Positions 1 to 9,144 of a stretch of 25,525 bases of DNA are shown piece by piece (position 1 is the first letter of the stretch; each line of letters opens with the position of its first letter). The DNA comes from an uncultured Gammaproteobacteria bacterium (GTDB taxonomy: Bacteria; Pseudomonadota; Gammaproteobacteria; GCA-2729495), in NCBI GenBank assembly GCA_947258805.1, contig CAMYJV010000050.1, positions 1-25,525 on the forward strand. Direction: 5' to 3'. The translations under genes were made by a program, and so were the position numbers. The notes under the pieces were generated by a model that searched no databases, was not told where the DNA came from, and worked only from the letters and a program-made list of their open reading frames with translations.

Positions 1-837
1 GTTGGCGGCTTCCCACTCGTGGATGTAATGCATCGCGTGTTTGAAGCCGCCATTGAACTCCTCGTGATGGGAATAGACGGGCGCGGGTGCGGACAGGATG
101 ACCGTATCGACACCTTCCTCGAGCAGGCTGTGCATGGCTTGCCGCGCCCGGCCGAAATTCTCGGCGTTGACCCAGCGGTAGGGCACGTCACCGTAGCGGT
201 CGCGAATGTCTTCCATGGCCGCGGTGACGATAATTCGCATGCCCTCTTTGTGGGGCACCGTGCCTTCCACGGAGGCCTTGCCAGGCATGTAGTAGTAGTG
301 CCGTGCCTTGTTGACCAGCTTTGCCGATACCGCCGGCATTCCGCTGCCGCGACTGTTGAGCAGGAAATAGCCGTGGTCCAGGTGCAGGCTTTCCCTGGGT
401 GGTACCCAGGCGACTTCGCCCAATTGCCACTTGATCACATAGGGAACGCCGTCCATATCCGTGTCGCTGCCGGTGGGGTCCACCAGCCGGGTCGGCCCGA
501 ACTCCTCGAATTCGTAGTAGCGGTCGGGGTCCAGAAGCACCACGCCCCGGTCGGCTGCGACGGCCTTGTTGAAGGGCCAGGGGATGTACTGGAGCGCTTT
601 CTGGGCCACCGTAAACCAGACCGTAGACTCCATCTCTTCGGGTATCACCAGGTGGGTGATGAACAGGCCCACCCGGCCCTCGGGCACCGTGTCCTGCTCC
701 TGGTAGTAGGTGTAGTAGTTGGGCTCTTTCAGCTGCGGCGGGGTTCGATTCATGTAGCGGAACACGCCGTAGCCCCCTATTGCGCACAGCAGCACTAGGG
801 ACCCGGTCCACAGCAACAACTTATTTATGACCCGCAT
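1..837 (-). CDS. Membrane-anchored protein with chelatase-like C-terminal region (3' end cut by window edge)
   Basis: An open frame of 279 codons runs from an ATG at 837 to the window edge without a stop, so the C-terminus is missing. Residues 7-27 form a hydrophobic N-terminal segment, probably a signal anchor placing the rest in the periplasm. Residues 55-200 match no family I recognise. Residues 200-275 read like a CbiX/ferrochelatase-type half-domain: a beta strand (RIIVTAAM), a helix after VPYRWVNAENFG, then EEGVDTVILSAPAPVYSHHEEF, which lines up with ARGVKTIVLVPSGTTTEYNTL in the exported chelatase-like protein encoded at 9765-10880. It starts 4 bases after the stop of the hydrolase gene upstream, so the two are probably co-transcribed. 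The reading frame is well supported; the chelatase assignment is tentative and no substrate can be named. Confidence 0.75.
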   Translation of the reverse strand, partial: MRVINKLLLWTGSLVLLCAIGGYGVFRYMNRTPPQLKEPNYYTYYQEQDTVPEGRVGLFITHLVIPEEMESTVWFTVAQKALQYIPWPFNKAVAADRGVVLLDPDRYYEFEEFGPTRLVDPTGSDTDMDGVPYVIKWQLGEVAWVPPRESLHLDHGYFLLNSRGSGMPAVSAKLVNKARHYYYMPGKASVEGTVPHKEGMRIIVTAAMEDIRDRYGDVPYRWVNAENFGRARQAMHSLLEEGVDTVILSAPAPVYSHHEEFNGGFKHAMHYIHEWEAAN

Positions 838-841
838 TTGT

Positions 842-1816
842 CTAGCCTTCCTGCACGGGGTCGCCCAAGGCCGCAGCCGCAGGATCATTGTCGAGCCATG
901 CCCGCACGTCGACTGCGATCTCGTTCCCCGCCTCCTGAACGGCCATGTGGCCGACGCCCGGGTAAATGATCAGTTCAAGAGAGGCCACACCAGTGAGCAT
1001 CTCCTCCAGTTCGTAAGCCTGTTCCACCTTGGCCTGGGGATTGGCTTCACCCCATAGCAGCAGCGTGGGTGCCTGCACCTGGGCGGCGACGCCGCGGAGA
1101 TCACCGGAATCGTATTGCGACAGGCGCTGGAGCTGCGCGGCACGCTGGCCTTCACGTAACCACATGTCATGCCAGCGGTCGATGACCTCGTCGGTGAGCT
1201 TGTCTTTGTCGCCGTAGGCCGAGCTCAGCATGAACTTCGGCAGCGCGCGCGGCAGGATGTATTCGAGCACACGGGCCTGTTTCGGCACTCCGCGGCGCTG
1301 CTGTTCGCGGCCTTCCAGCGCGCCTGGACTCAGCAGGATCAGCCCTTTCACGCGGTCCGGGTGGCGTGCGGCGTAATGAATAGACACGGTCCCGCCCAGC
1401 GATGTGCCGCCAATCGTTATCTCGTCGAGACCCAGCGCATCGATGAAGCGCTCGGCTAGCTCCACGGTGCGCGTCAAAGTGTAGTCGCCCGACGGATCCG
1501 GACCGGTCAGGCCATGGCTGGTCATATCGAAACGGATGACCCGGTAGTTGTCTTTCAGAGCATCGACCCACGGGTCCCACCCGATCAGGCTCGCAAAATT
1601 GGCGTGTATCAGCACCAGCGGCGGGCCGCTGCCCTCGTCGCGGTAGTGAATGCGCACACCGTCGATGTTGAGGAAGCGCGAGGCCGGGCCCATGTACTTC
1701 GCTTCCAGCTCCTGGGCGGGGATATCTCGGTACACCCACATGGCCGCCAGCACGCTTACCACGTAGAGCCCCAGCAGGGTGATGCCGATCAGGCTCAGCA
1801 CTCTCAGTACCTTCAA
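842..1816 (-). CDS. Membrane-anchored alpha/beta hydrolase
   Basis: Alpha/beta-hydrolase fold protein of 324 residues. I place the start at a TTG (1816) because GAGGAA lies 6 bases upstream and the hydrophobic anchor (residues about 4-28) follows directly; the open frame continues upstream to an ATG at 1912, but that would run through the divergent promoter region. The nucleophile elbow is GGTSLGG (Ser139) and the catalytic His is in GVGHM (His290). At the usual acid position after strand 6 the sequence is WGEANP, with Asn259 where Asp is expected, and the oxyanion-loop HG is HA (His71-Ala72). It may therefore use another acidic residue or be weakened. The substrate is unknown. It heads a two-gene minus-strand unit with the chelatase-like gene and has the same architecture as the hydrolase at 19312-20262. 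Confidence 0.88.
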   Translation of the reverse strand: MKVLRVLSLIGITLLGLYVVSVLAAMWVYRDIPAQELEAKYMGPASRFLNIDGVRIHYRDEGSGPPLVLIHANFASLIGWDPWVDALKDNYRVIRFDMTSHGLTGPDPSGDYTLTRTVELAERFIDALGLDEITIGGTSLGGTVSIHYAARHPDRVKGLILLSPGALEGREQQRRGVPKQARVLEYILPRALPKFMLSSAYGDKDKLTDEVIDRWHDMWLREGQRAAQLQRLSQYDSGDLRGVAAQVQAPTLLLWGEANPQAKVEQAYELEEMLTGVASLELIIYPGVGHMAVQEAGNEIAVDVRAWLDNDPAAAALGDPVQEG

Positions 1817-1846
1817 GGCCGCTTCCTCGCCTCTGGATTGATGCCT

Positions 1847-1874
1847 AGAATAAACAAAAAAATAGCCAAAACAA
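1847..1874 (-). promoter_or_regulatory. Candidate sigma70 promoter for the hydrolase operon
   Basis: On the minus strand TTGTTT (1874-1869) and TATTCT (1852-1847) are separated by 16 bases in an unusually AT-rich patch of the 148-base divergent intergenic region 1817-1964. A transcript starting just downstream would leave a leader of about 25 bases before the TTG at 1816. I see no equally good promoter pair for the plus-strand RND operon. Based on motif match only. Confidence 0.35.
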
Positions 1875-1964
1875 CGCCTTAAACTTGGGCGGCCAGATGG
1901 CGCAATGATCATCCGATTGCCCTCTGGAAGCGAAATTATTGCAGGATCAGGGGCTCAGGGATCT

Positions 1965-3260
1965 ATGAAGCAAATCAAGGCGTTCATTTCACGCTTGCGG
2001 CCGGGGCCGATCACGGTTCTGATCGGCGCCTTCGTCGTGGCCGTGGCGCTGATCATGAGCCGGCCGCAGCGCCCGGCCGTTGCGATCCCGGAAAAGGCGT
2101 GGAGCGTCGATGTTATTCCGGCCGTGCCGTCGGCGATTCGCCCGACACTGGAACTCTATGCGCGCATCGAGTCGCCGCAGGACTCGCGCCTCAGCGCTGC
2201 CATCGAGGCCGACATCCTGGAAGTGCTGGTGCAGGATGGCGATAAAGTGGAGGCGGGCCAGGAGCTGGTGGTGCTCGACGAGCGGGACGCTCGATTCGAA
2301 CTGCTGCAGCGGCAGGCTGACGTTCAGGAAATCGGGGCGCAGATCAACCTTGAGGACCGGCGGCTGCGGCGGAACAAAGAATCTTTGTTCAAAGAGGAAG
2401 AACTTCTGCAGTTTTCGGCCAGCAACGCCGAGCGCGCAGCCAGCCTGTACAAGGACAACCTGGTATCTCTGTCGAACGTGGACGACACGGCAGAAGAGCT
2501 CAAGCGCCAGGAGCTGGCCGTCACCTCCAGGCAGCTGGTGATCGAAGAGAGTGAGATCCGCAAGCAGCAGTTGACCGCCCAGCTGCAGCGCGCGAAGGCA
2601 TTGCGCGACAAGGCTCAACTTGCCCTCGACCGGACCCGCATCGTGGCGCCCTTCGCGGGCGTGATTTCCCAGGTGGATGCGTCTGTCGGCGACCGGGTGC
2701 GGGTCGGCGACGAGCTGATGCGACTGCACAACCCCGAATTGGTGGAATTGCGGACGCAGGTGCCGACGCGGTTTGCGAGCAGGGTTCGTGAGGCCCTCGA
2801 TGCTGGCGTAGAGATCGGCGGTGAGGCCGAAATTTCCGGTCGGCCCTACGAGGCGGATTTGACCCGCTTGTCCGGCCAGACCCGCGAGGGTTCCGGCAGT
2901 GTCGACGCCTACCTGGTCTTTGCCGAAGCGCCGCAGGATGCACCGCTGGGCACGACGGTCCGCGTGCTGTTGTCGTTGCCTGCCGTGGAGTCAGTCATCG
3001 CAGTGCCCGCAGAAGCGGTGTACGGCAGGAATCGGATATACAAAGTCACGGGTGACCGCATGGCTGCCGTCGATGTCGAACGGCTTGGCGAGCGCCTGAG
3101 TGAAGGCGGCCGCAGCGAGGTCCTGATTCGCAGCAAGGACCTGAGCTCGGAAGACCGGATAATTACCACCAAGATCTCGTCTGCGACCAACGGCCTGCTT
3201 GTGCGGCTGCGCGAGGGGGATGCGGTGCTGGCGGCCGGCGAAAGCCGCCCGGTGAACTAA
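1965..3260 (+). CDS. RND efflux membrane fusion protein (HlyD/AcrA family)
   Basis: Periplasmic adaptor of 431 residues that would link the RND permease encoded next to it to an outer-membrane channel. Residues about 14-34 are a hydrophobic anchor. After it come the first lipoyl half (DGDKVEAGQELVVLDERDAR), a long helical hairpin (about residues 95-215, rich in E, R, Q and L) and the second lipoyl half with the family motif RIVAPFAGVISQV followed by GDRVRVGDEL, then beta-barrel and membrane-proximal domains. I chose ATG 1965, preceded by CAGGG, over ATG 1905 because the extra 20 residues are not hydrophobic and overlap the divergent promoter region. The stop is 3 bases before the permease start, so the pair is translationally linked. 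No TolC-like gene is present in the window. Substrate unknown. Confidence 0.92.
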   Translation: MKQIKAFISRLRPGPITVLIGAFVVAVALIMSRPQRPAVAIPEKAWSVDVIPAVPSAIRPTLELYARIESPQDSRLSAAIEADILEVLVQDGDKVEAGQELVVLDERDARFELLQRQADVQEIGAQINLEDRRLRRNKESLFKEEELLQFSASNAERAASLYKDNLVSLSNVDDTAEELKRQELAVTSRQLVIEESEIRKQQLTAQLQRAKALRDKAQLALDRTRIVAPFAGVISQVDASVGDRVRVGDELMRLHNPELVELRTQVPTRFASRVREALDAGVEIGGEAEISGRPYEADLTRLSGQTREGSGSVDAYLVFAEAPQDAPLGTTVRVLLSLPAVESVIAVPAEAVYGRNRIYKVTGDRMAAVDVERLGERLSEGGRSEVLIRSKDLSSEDRIITTKISSATNGLLVRLREGDAVLAAGESRPVN

Positions 3261-3263
3261 GTC

Positions 3264-6200
3264 ATGCGTCCCGGGCTGATCAGCACCTTCGTCCGCCACC
3301 CGGTGGCGCCCAATCTGGCCATGGCCGTGATGATCCTGGCCGGCGTCTGGGCCCTGGGCCAGCTCACCCGGCAACTGCTGCCGGGCTTTGAGCTCAGCAT
3401 CGTTAACGTCCAGGTAGTGTGGCAGGGCGCTTCCGCCGAAGACGTGCAGCTGGCCGTCACGCAGCCGCTGGAGGATGAACTGCGGGGCCTGGACCTGCTG
3501 GAAGGAATCCGCTCCACGTCTCGCGAGGGGCTGGGGCAGGTGACCCTGGAGTACGGCGAAGACGTGGACATGGGCCGCGTGCTCGACCAGGTGAAAGAGC
3601 GGGTCGCGCAGGTGCGCAACCTGCCAGCCAACGCCGAGACCCCGCAAGTGACCCTGGTGCCGCGCAACGAGCCGGTGGCAAAGCTGGTGGTTACGGGCCC
3701 GGAGCTGAGTGTCTTACGCCCCCTGGTGCGCGGATTCGAGCGCGACCTGCGCGGTTTGGGTCTGGCCAAGATTGACGTCACGGGTCTGCCGGAAGAAGAG
3801 ATCGCAATCAAGCTGTCCGGCGAGCGGCTTAACGAATTGCGGCTGTCCTTGCAGGAAATTGGTCAACGGGTGCGCGAGTCCAGCAGCGACGTGCCCGCCG
3901 GCTCCGTGGGCCGCGCCGAGTCCGCGCGCCAGTTGCGCAGCATGGACCAGGCACGCAGCGTGGCGGACTTCGAAGATTTGCCGGTGGCGGCCGATGCCGA
4001 CGGCCGTTTGCTCACGGTTCGCGACATTGCCGACGTCGAGCGACGTGCCCGCACCGATCAGCCGTTGTTGTACGTCAACGGCAGTCCCGCCGTCGAACTG
4101 GCGGTGCAGCGCGCAGAGAGCCAGGACGCGATCGATGTGGCCGGGCTGCTCTTGAACTGGCTGGAGAAGACCCGGCCGGGCCTGCCCGCGAACGTGGAAC
4201 TGCTCGTCTACGATGAACCGTGGCGCCTGGTGCAAGACCGCATCGATCTGATGGTGGAAAACTCCGTCGGTGGCCTGGTGCTGGTGGTCATCGCGCTGTT
4301 CATCTTCCTGAACGGCCGCGTCGCATTCTGGGTAGCCGTGGGCATACCGGTGGCAGTCATGGCCGGGCTGATGGCCCTCTACCTGTTCGGCGGCAGCCTG
4401 AATATGATCAGCCTGTTCGCGATGGTGATGGCTCTTGGCATCGTGGTCGATGACGCGATCGTGGTTGGTGAAGATGCGGTGACGCGTTATCAGGCCGGCG
4501 CGAAACCCCTGGACGCGGCGGAGCAGTCGGCCTATCGGATGTTTGGCCCGGTGATGGCCGCTTCGCTCACCACTGTCGCTGCCTTCGTGCCGCTGATGAC
4601 TTTGGGTGGTCCCGGTGGCGCGATCCTGTTTGCAATACCGCTGATCATGATCTGCGTGGTGATGGCATCTCTGGCCGAGTGTTTTCTCGTGTTACCAGGG
4701 CACCTGCGCCATTCTCTGGAGAGCTCGTCGCGCCATGCGCCGTCGCGCCTGCGGCTGAAGATCGACACGGCCTACGAAAACTTTCGTTGCGGCGTATTTC
4801 GTGAATGGGTCACGAGAGCGGTGCGGGACCGTTCCACAACGATGGCGGTGGCCATTGGTTCACTGGTCGTCGCGCTGGGCCTGCTGATTGGTGGGCGCAT
4901 CGAGTTCACCCTGTTTCCTCAGCCCGACGGCGATAAGGTCCAGGCGATCATCCGCTTCACGGCCGGCACACCCGATGCCCGCGTAAAAGCCTTCGTGGAA
5001 GAGGCGCGCGCAGCGCTGCGACAGGTGGAGACCGACTCGGGCGAAAAGCTGGTGGACCTGGAAATCACCAAGCTCGGCATGGATCTGCGCGGCACCCAGG
5101 CGTCGAATGTCGCCACGATGACGGTGCAGTTCGTGCCGGGCAGCGAGCGGTCGATGAGCAACGCGGAGATCATTCGCACCTGGCAGCGGGCCGTGCCCCT
5201 GCCCGGCGGGCTCGAGTCGTTCTTTATTCTTAACACCACCGGCGGACCGCACGGTGTCGATATAGAACTGGACATTACCGGCACGGATGCCGAGGCCATG
5301 AAAAATGCGGCGGTGGACGTGGCGCAAGCGCTGAGCGGCATTACCGGCGTCAGCGGCGTGGCCGACGACATGGCCTGGGGCAAGGAGCAGCTGATATTCG
5401 AGCTGTCGCCAAACGGCGAAGCGGTAGGTTTGACAGGCGAAGTGTTGGGCGCGCAGCTGCGTGCGGCCTTCGAAGGTGAACTGGTACAGATTTTCCAGGA
5501 TCGCGGCGAAGAGGTGGAAGTTCGCGTATTGCTGACTGACCAGGAGCGTAACGCGCTGAGTGCCTTGGAAACCCTGCCGGTGGTGCTCACGAACGGCGAC
5601 ACGGTGCCCCTTAGCGACGTGGCCCGGTTGAGCTATCGGCGCGGTTTCGAAACGCTGAAACGCAGCGGCGGCGATCTGGCCGTGCAGGTCACGGCCGACG
5701 TGGACGAGAAGCTGAACAACAACAATGCGGTTCGCGCAATCCTCGCGTCCGAAGTCCTGCCGGAAATCGTGGCCCGCGACGGCATCAGTTCCTTTTCTTT
5801 CGGCGGTGACGCGGAAAGTCAGGGTGAGACCCTGGGCGACGTCGGCACGGCATTGCCCCTTGCCTTACTCCTGATTTACATCATCCTGGCCTGGGTTTTC
5901 GAGTCCTATCTCTGGCCCCTGGCCGTGCTGTCGGTGATCCCGTTTGGATTGGTGGGTGCAGTGTTCGGCCACTGGCTGCTGAGTGTGGATTTGACCCTGA
6001 TGTCGGTCTTCGGCCTTTTCGGCCTGATCGGCATTGTGATTAACGACTCCATCATTCTCGTCAGCGTGTTCCGCGAACTGACTGCACAGGGCATGAGTGT
6101 GGAGAAAGCCGCCGCGGAAGCTGCAGTGCGCCGCAGCCGCGCGGTGATTCTGACCTCCATCACTACCGTGTTCGGCGTGCTGCCGGTACTGCTGGAAACC

Positions 6201-6392
6201 GACCTGCAGGCACAGTTCCTTCGCCCGCTGGTCACTTCCCTGGCTTTCGGCCTGATGTTTGGCACCTTCATCGTGCTCTTCCTGTTACCGGCGATTCTCG
6301 CCAGCCTGCAGAGCCAGAAGGGACGCATCGACAGTGTCATTCGCCTGTTCCTGAAACCGGCACCGGTCGAAGGTCCGGACCGAATCCTGTAG
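3264..6392 (+). CDS. RND efflux permease (AcrB/HAE-type)
   Basis: Inner-membrane proton-driven efflux pump of 1042 residues, the usual length for the family. TM1 lies at about residues 13-33, followed by a large periplasmic porter loop, a block of TM helices at about 335-480, a second porter loop and a last TM block from about 860. The TM4 proton-relay motif GIVVDDAIVV carries the expected pair Asp396-Asp397. In TM10 the motif is GIVINDSIIL, so Asn927 sits where AcrB has its essential Lys; this variant is common in RND subfamilies other than AcrB itself. Substrate cannot be deduced. It forms a two-gene unit with the membrane fusion protein upstream and is followed 66 bases later by a methyltransferase gene. 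Confidence 0.94.
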   Translation: MRPGLISTFVRHPVAPNLAMAVMILAGVWALGQLTRQLLPGFELSIVNVQVVWQGASAEDVQLAVTQPLEDELRGLDLLEGIRSTSREGLGQVTLEYGEDVDMGRVLDQVKERVAQVRNLPANAETPQVTLVPRNEPVAKLVVTGPELSVLRPLVRGFERDLRGLGLAKIDVTGLPEEEIAIKLSGERLNELRLSLQEIGQRVRESSSDVPAGSVGRAESARQLRSMDQARSVADFEDLPVAADADGRLLTVRDIADVERRARTDQPLLYVNGSPAVELAVQRAESQDAIDVAGLLLNWLEKTRPGLPANVELLVYDEPWRLVQDRIDLMVENSVGGLVLVVIALFIFLNGRVAFWVAVGIPVAVMAGLMALYLFGGSLNMISLFAMVMALGIVVDDAIVVGEDAVTRYQAGAKPLDAAEQSAYRMFGPVMAASLTTVAAFVPLMTLGGPGGAILFAIPLIMICVVMASLAECFLVLPGHLRHSLESSSRHAPSRLRLKIDTAYENFRCGVFREWVTRAVRDRSTTMAVAIGSLVVALGLLIGGRIEFTLFPQPDGDKVQAIIRFTAGTPDARVKAFVEEARAALRQVETDSGEKLVDLEITKLGMDLRGTQASNVATMTVQFVPGSERSMSNAEIIRTWQRAVPLPGGLESFFILNTTGGPHGVDIELDITGTDAEAMKNAAVDVAQALSGITGVSGVADDMAWGKEQLIFELSPNGEAVGLTGEVLGAQLRAAFEGELVQIFQDRGEEVEVRVLLTDQERNALSALETLPVVLTNGDTVPLSDVARLSYRRGFETLKRSGGDLAVQVTADVDEKLNNNNAVRAILASEVLPEIVARDGISSFSFGGDAESQGETLGDVGTALPLALLLIYIILAWVFESYLWPLAVLSVIPFGLVGAVFGHWLLSVDLTLMSVFGLFGLIGIVINDSIILVSVFRELTAQGMSVEKAAAEAAVRRSRAVILTSITTVFGVLPVLLETDLQAQFLRPLVTSLAFGLMFGTFIVLFLLPAILASLQSQKGRIDSVIRLFLKPAPVEGPDRIL

Positions 6393-6458
6393 CACGACAG
6401 AGAGCGCCCTGCCGGTGCTATGCTCGTTGCAGGTTCACTGCGGCGGCGCAAGACGCGC

Positions 6459-7178
6459 ATGACACCAGAAAAACCCCAGCCCTGGATGGAGGGCATGATC
6501 CCGACCCTGAATAACCGCGGGTTCATGTCCGAAACCATGGAGCGCTTCTCCATGGCCTTCATCGACTACGCCGCCATCTGCGGCCACGAAGTGCTCGACA
6601 TGGGTTGCGCCTACGGCGTGGCCACGCGCGAAGTCCTGGAGCGCGGTGGCTCGGTGATGGCCTGCGACATGGAAGCGGGCCACGTGGAAATCCTGGCCAG
6701 GGAAACGCCGGAAGATCTGCGCGGCCGGCTGCGCACATCCGTGGGCGAACTTCCCGACGCGGATTTTTCCGACGGTGCCTTCGGCGCAATCCTGTGTTCG
6801 CGCGTGATTCATTTCCTGACCGGTGACGAGATCCGCCTGGCGCTGGAGAAGATGTACCGGTGGCTGAAGCCCGGCGGACGTTTGTTCCTGGTTGCCGATA
6901 CGCCCTACACGGGCTTCTGGTTCAGCACCGCGCCCGACTACGAACGCCGCAAGGCCGCAGGCGAAGAGTGGCCAGGCTTTATCGACAACATCGCGCCGCT
7001 GTTGAACCGCGACGCCCCCCCGCCCGGCATGCTCGCCTACCTCAATCCGCTGGACCCGGACATTCTGCGCCGCGAATGCGAACGCGCCGGCTTCGCCATC
7101 GAAGACGCCGCCTTCACCGGCCGTGGCGGTGAACCCGACGGCAACCAGCACGCCGGCGTCATCGCTGTCCGCCGCTAA
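6459..7178 (+). CDS. Class I SAM-dependent methyltransferase
   Basis: Protein of 239 residues with a Rossmann methyltransferase fold. Motif I is VLDMGCAYG (residues 45-53), the acidic residue that would bind the SAM ribose is Asp70 (MACD), and a later strand reads GAILCSRVIHFL, followed by LKPGGRLFLVADTPY, a typical post-motif III segment. The C-terminal half is rich in Pro and aromatic residues and probably makes the substrate pocket. Start is uncertain: ATG 6459 begins just before the conserved part, and an in-frame ATG at 6420 would add 13 Arg-rich residues; neither has a strong ribosome site. It lies at the head of a same-strand run that continues into the ABC transporter genes after 71 bases. 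Acceptor substrate unknown. Confidence 0.85.
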   Translation: MTPEKPQPWMEGMIPTLNNRGFMSETMERFSMAFIDYAAICGHEVLDMGCAYGVATREVLERGGSVMACDMEAGHVEILARETPEDLRGRLRTSVGELPDADFSDGAFGAILCSRVIHFLTGDEIRLALEKMYRWLKPGGRLFLVADTPYTGFWFSTAPDYERRKAAGEEWPGFIDNIAPLLNRDAPPPGMLAYLNPLDPDILRRECERAGFAIEDAAFTGRGGEPDGNQHAGVIAVRR

Positions 7179-7249
7179 GCCTCAAGCGACCACAGGCGCC
7201 ACCGACCTCTGCGGCCGGCATCTTGACCCGGCGCCAACGAGGGACCATC

Positions 7250-8425
7250 ATGGCGACACCCCGTCGCCAAAATGACACGCTCATGTTCATAGCCCTCCGC
7301 GACCTTACCTACGCCAGGGGCCGCTTCGCCCTGATGGCCCTGGTCATTGCGCTGATCGCCTTCCTGATGACCTTCCTGACCGGGCTCGCTGCCGGCCTGA
7401 TCAAGAACAACATCTCCGGCCTGATGGAGCTGGACGTCACGCACATTGCCTTCGAACTGGATGACAGACCCACCTACCGCAATACGATGATCGAGCGCGA
7501 GCAGTGGGAAGACTGGGCGCAGCAGCCGGGGGTGAAAAAGCTGGAGCCCATGGGGCATACGGTCTTTACCGCGCGCACGCAGCGAGACGACCCGCTCGAG
7601 CTGGTGCTGTGGGGATTGGAGCCCGGTTCAATGATCGAACCGGAAGTGTTTGCCGGAGAGCAGCTAGGCAGCGTGAGCAATGGTGTCATTGTCTCCAGGC
7701 TCCTCGTCGAACGAGACGGTGTGCAGATGGGCGACACGATAACGCTGGATCGCGTGCTGACGGACCTGGTGGTGGTCGGCATTGCCGAAGAGCGGAACAT
7801 CGGCCACATCCCGATCATCTACGCACCGCTGGCAAAGTGGCAGGAAGCCACCTACGGCCCGCCGGGCGGGCCGCCGCCGGGCGAGAAGCTGCCCGATGTC
7901 GTGTTCGATTTCGTCAGCATCCTGGCGCTGCAGCTGGAAGACGACGTCACGCCCGAGCAGATTGCGGCCATCGATGACGAAATTGGTACCAGCACGCTCA
8001 ACCGCGGGGCTTTCTATGCCGCATCCACCGGCTACATCGAGGAAGTGCGCACGGTGCAGATCATCCAGATATTTTTGTTCCTGATTTCGGCGGTGGTTAT
8101 CGGCGCCTTCTTCAGCATCTGGACCATCCAGCGCACGAAAGAGATCGGGCTGGTCAAGGCGCTGGGTGCGTCGAACGGCTACCTGTTGCGCGACGCCCTC
8201 GGCCAGGCCCTGATTCTGATGGCTGTGGGCGTGGTCCTTGGGCTGTCGCTGGGACTCTGGTCCGGGCAGGCCTTCATGGAGTCCGGCCGGCCCTTCATGT
8301 TCGAGAGCGACAAGATCGCGCAGGCCATGACACTGCTGGTAACGGCAGGGTTACTCGGCGGCGCGCTGTCGATACGCCGCATTACTTCCGTGGACCCGAT
8401 CATCGCGCTGGGGCAGGAACAATGA
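7250..8425 (+). CDS. ABC transporter permease (FtsX/MacB-type)
   Basis: Permease of 391 residues with MacB/FtsX/LolC-type architecture: TM1 at about residues 25-48, a large extracytoplasmic domain (about 50-265) and three TM helices in the C-terminal third (about 270-293, 318-340, 352-372). Between the second and third helices is the characteristic coupling segment IQRTKEIGLVKALGAS, which contacts the ATPase. ATG 7250 was chosen because GAGGGA lies 6 bases upstream; a TTG at 7223 is also in frame. The final codons overlap the ATPase start by 4 bases. Family members act on envelope lipids, lipoproteins, peptides or drugs rather than by small-molecule import; the substrate here is unknown. Confidence 0.9.
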   Translation: MATPRRQNDTLMFIALRDLTYARGRFALMALVIALIAFLMTFLTGLAAGLIKNNISGLMELDVTHIAFELDDRPTYRNTMIEREQWEDWAQQPGVKKLEPMGHTVFTARTQRDDPLELVLWGLEPGSMIEPEVFAGEQLGSVSNGVIVSRLLVERDGVQMGDTITLDRVLTDLVVVGIAEERNIGHIPIIYAPLAKWQEATYGPPGGPPPGEKLPDVVFDFVSILALQLEDDVTPEQIAAIDDEIGTSTLNRGAFYAASTGYIEEVRTVQIIQIFLFLISAVVIGAFFSIWTIQRTKEIGLVKALGASNGYLLRDALGQALILMAVGVVLGLSLGLWSGQAFMESGRPFMFESDKIAQAMTLLVTAGLLGGALSIRRITSVDPIIALGQEQ

Positions 8426-9144
8426 CACTCAAGGCCGAAAATGTATCGCTGCTGCTCGGCGACGGCGATGAGCAGATCAAGGCCCTGGACGAGGTAAGCA
8501 TCGAGATCGCGGCCAGCGAACTGGTTGTGGTGCTGGGCCCCAGCGGGGCGGGCAAGTCGAGCCTGCTGGCGGTTTGCGGCGGACTGCGCACACCCACGAG
8601 CGGCAAAGTCTGGATCGACAACACCGACATCACCGGCCTGACTCCGGCAGCACTGACGAAGCTGCGCCGCAGGCACATCGGTTTTGTCTTTCAGCAGTCG
8701 AACCTGGTGCCGTCGTTGTCGGCCCTGGACCAGCTGCTGTTGCTGGTCCACATGCAGGGCCGCAAGCCCCGCGCAGAGGACCGGAGCAGGGCGTTGGCGC
8801 TACTGGAAGAAGTGGGCATGGCGGAAAAGAAGAACCGGCGCGGCAATCAGTTGTCCGGCGGTGAGCGCCAGCGGGTGGGTATCGCTCGCGCCTTCATGAC
8901 CAGCCCGGCGCTGCTGCTGGTGGACGAGCCCACTTCCATGCTGGATACGCAGCGCGGCCACGCCATCGTCGAGCTGCTGCGCCGCGCCTGCCACGACCAC
9001 AAGGTCGCAACCATGATGGTGACTCACGATCGCGGCGTGCTCGACGTGGCCGATCGCGTTCTGGAAATCCGCGACGGGCGGCTGGGTGCTGTGAGCGCTG
9101 ATGAGACCGTTGCAATGCCGAGAACCGCGCATGCCGCGCATTGA
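8422..9144 (+). CDS. ABC transporter ATP-binding protein (LolD/MacB-type)
   Basis: Nucleotide-binding subunit of 240 residues with every required motif: Walker A GPSGAGKS (39-46), Q-loop at Gln91/Gln92, signature LSGGERQ (144-150), Walker B LLLVDEP with catalytic Glu169, and H-loop His202 in MVTHD. It overlaps the permease stop by 4 bases (ATGA), so the two are translationally coupled and form one transporter. The next gene, a TetR regulator, starts 14 bases inside its 3' end. The length and the lack of extra domains fit the LolD/DevA group of the MacB-type exporters. Confidence 0.94.
   Translation: MTLKAENVSLLLGDGDEQIKALDEVSIEIAASELVVVLGPSGAGKSSLLAVCGGLRTPTSGKVWIDNTDITGLTPAALTKLRRRHIGFVFQQSNLVPSLSALDQLLLLVHMQGRKPRAEDRSRALALLEEVGMAEKKNRRGNQLSGGERQRVGIARAFMTSPALLLVDEPTSMLDTQRGHAIVELLRRACHDHKVATMMVTHDRGVLDVADRVLEIRDGRLGAVSADETVAMPRTAHAAH

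Noticed and set aside
19..798. Long plus-strand open frame of 259 codons at the left edge
   Set aside because: It is antisense to the minus-strand frame 837-1, which has a signal anchor and a plausible protein composition; the plus frame is rich in His, Val and Arg with no recognisable domain.
6387..6420. TAGCAC/GTGCTA inverted repeat after the RND permease as a terminator
   Set aside because: The stem is only 6 bp with a loop of about 19 bases and no T-tract.
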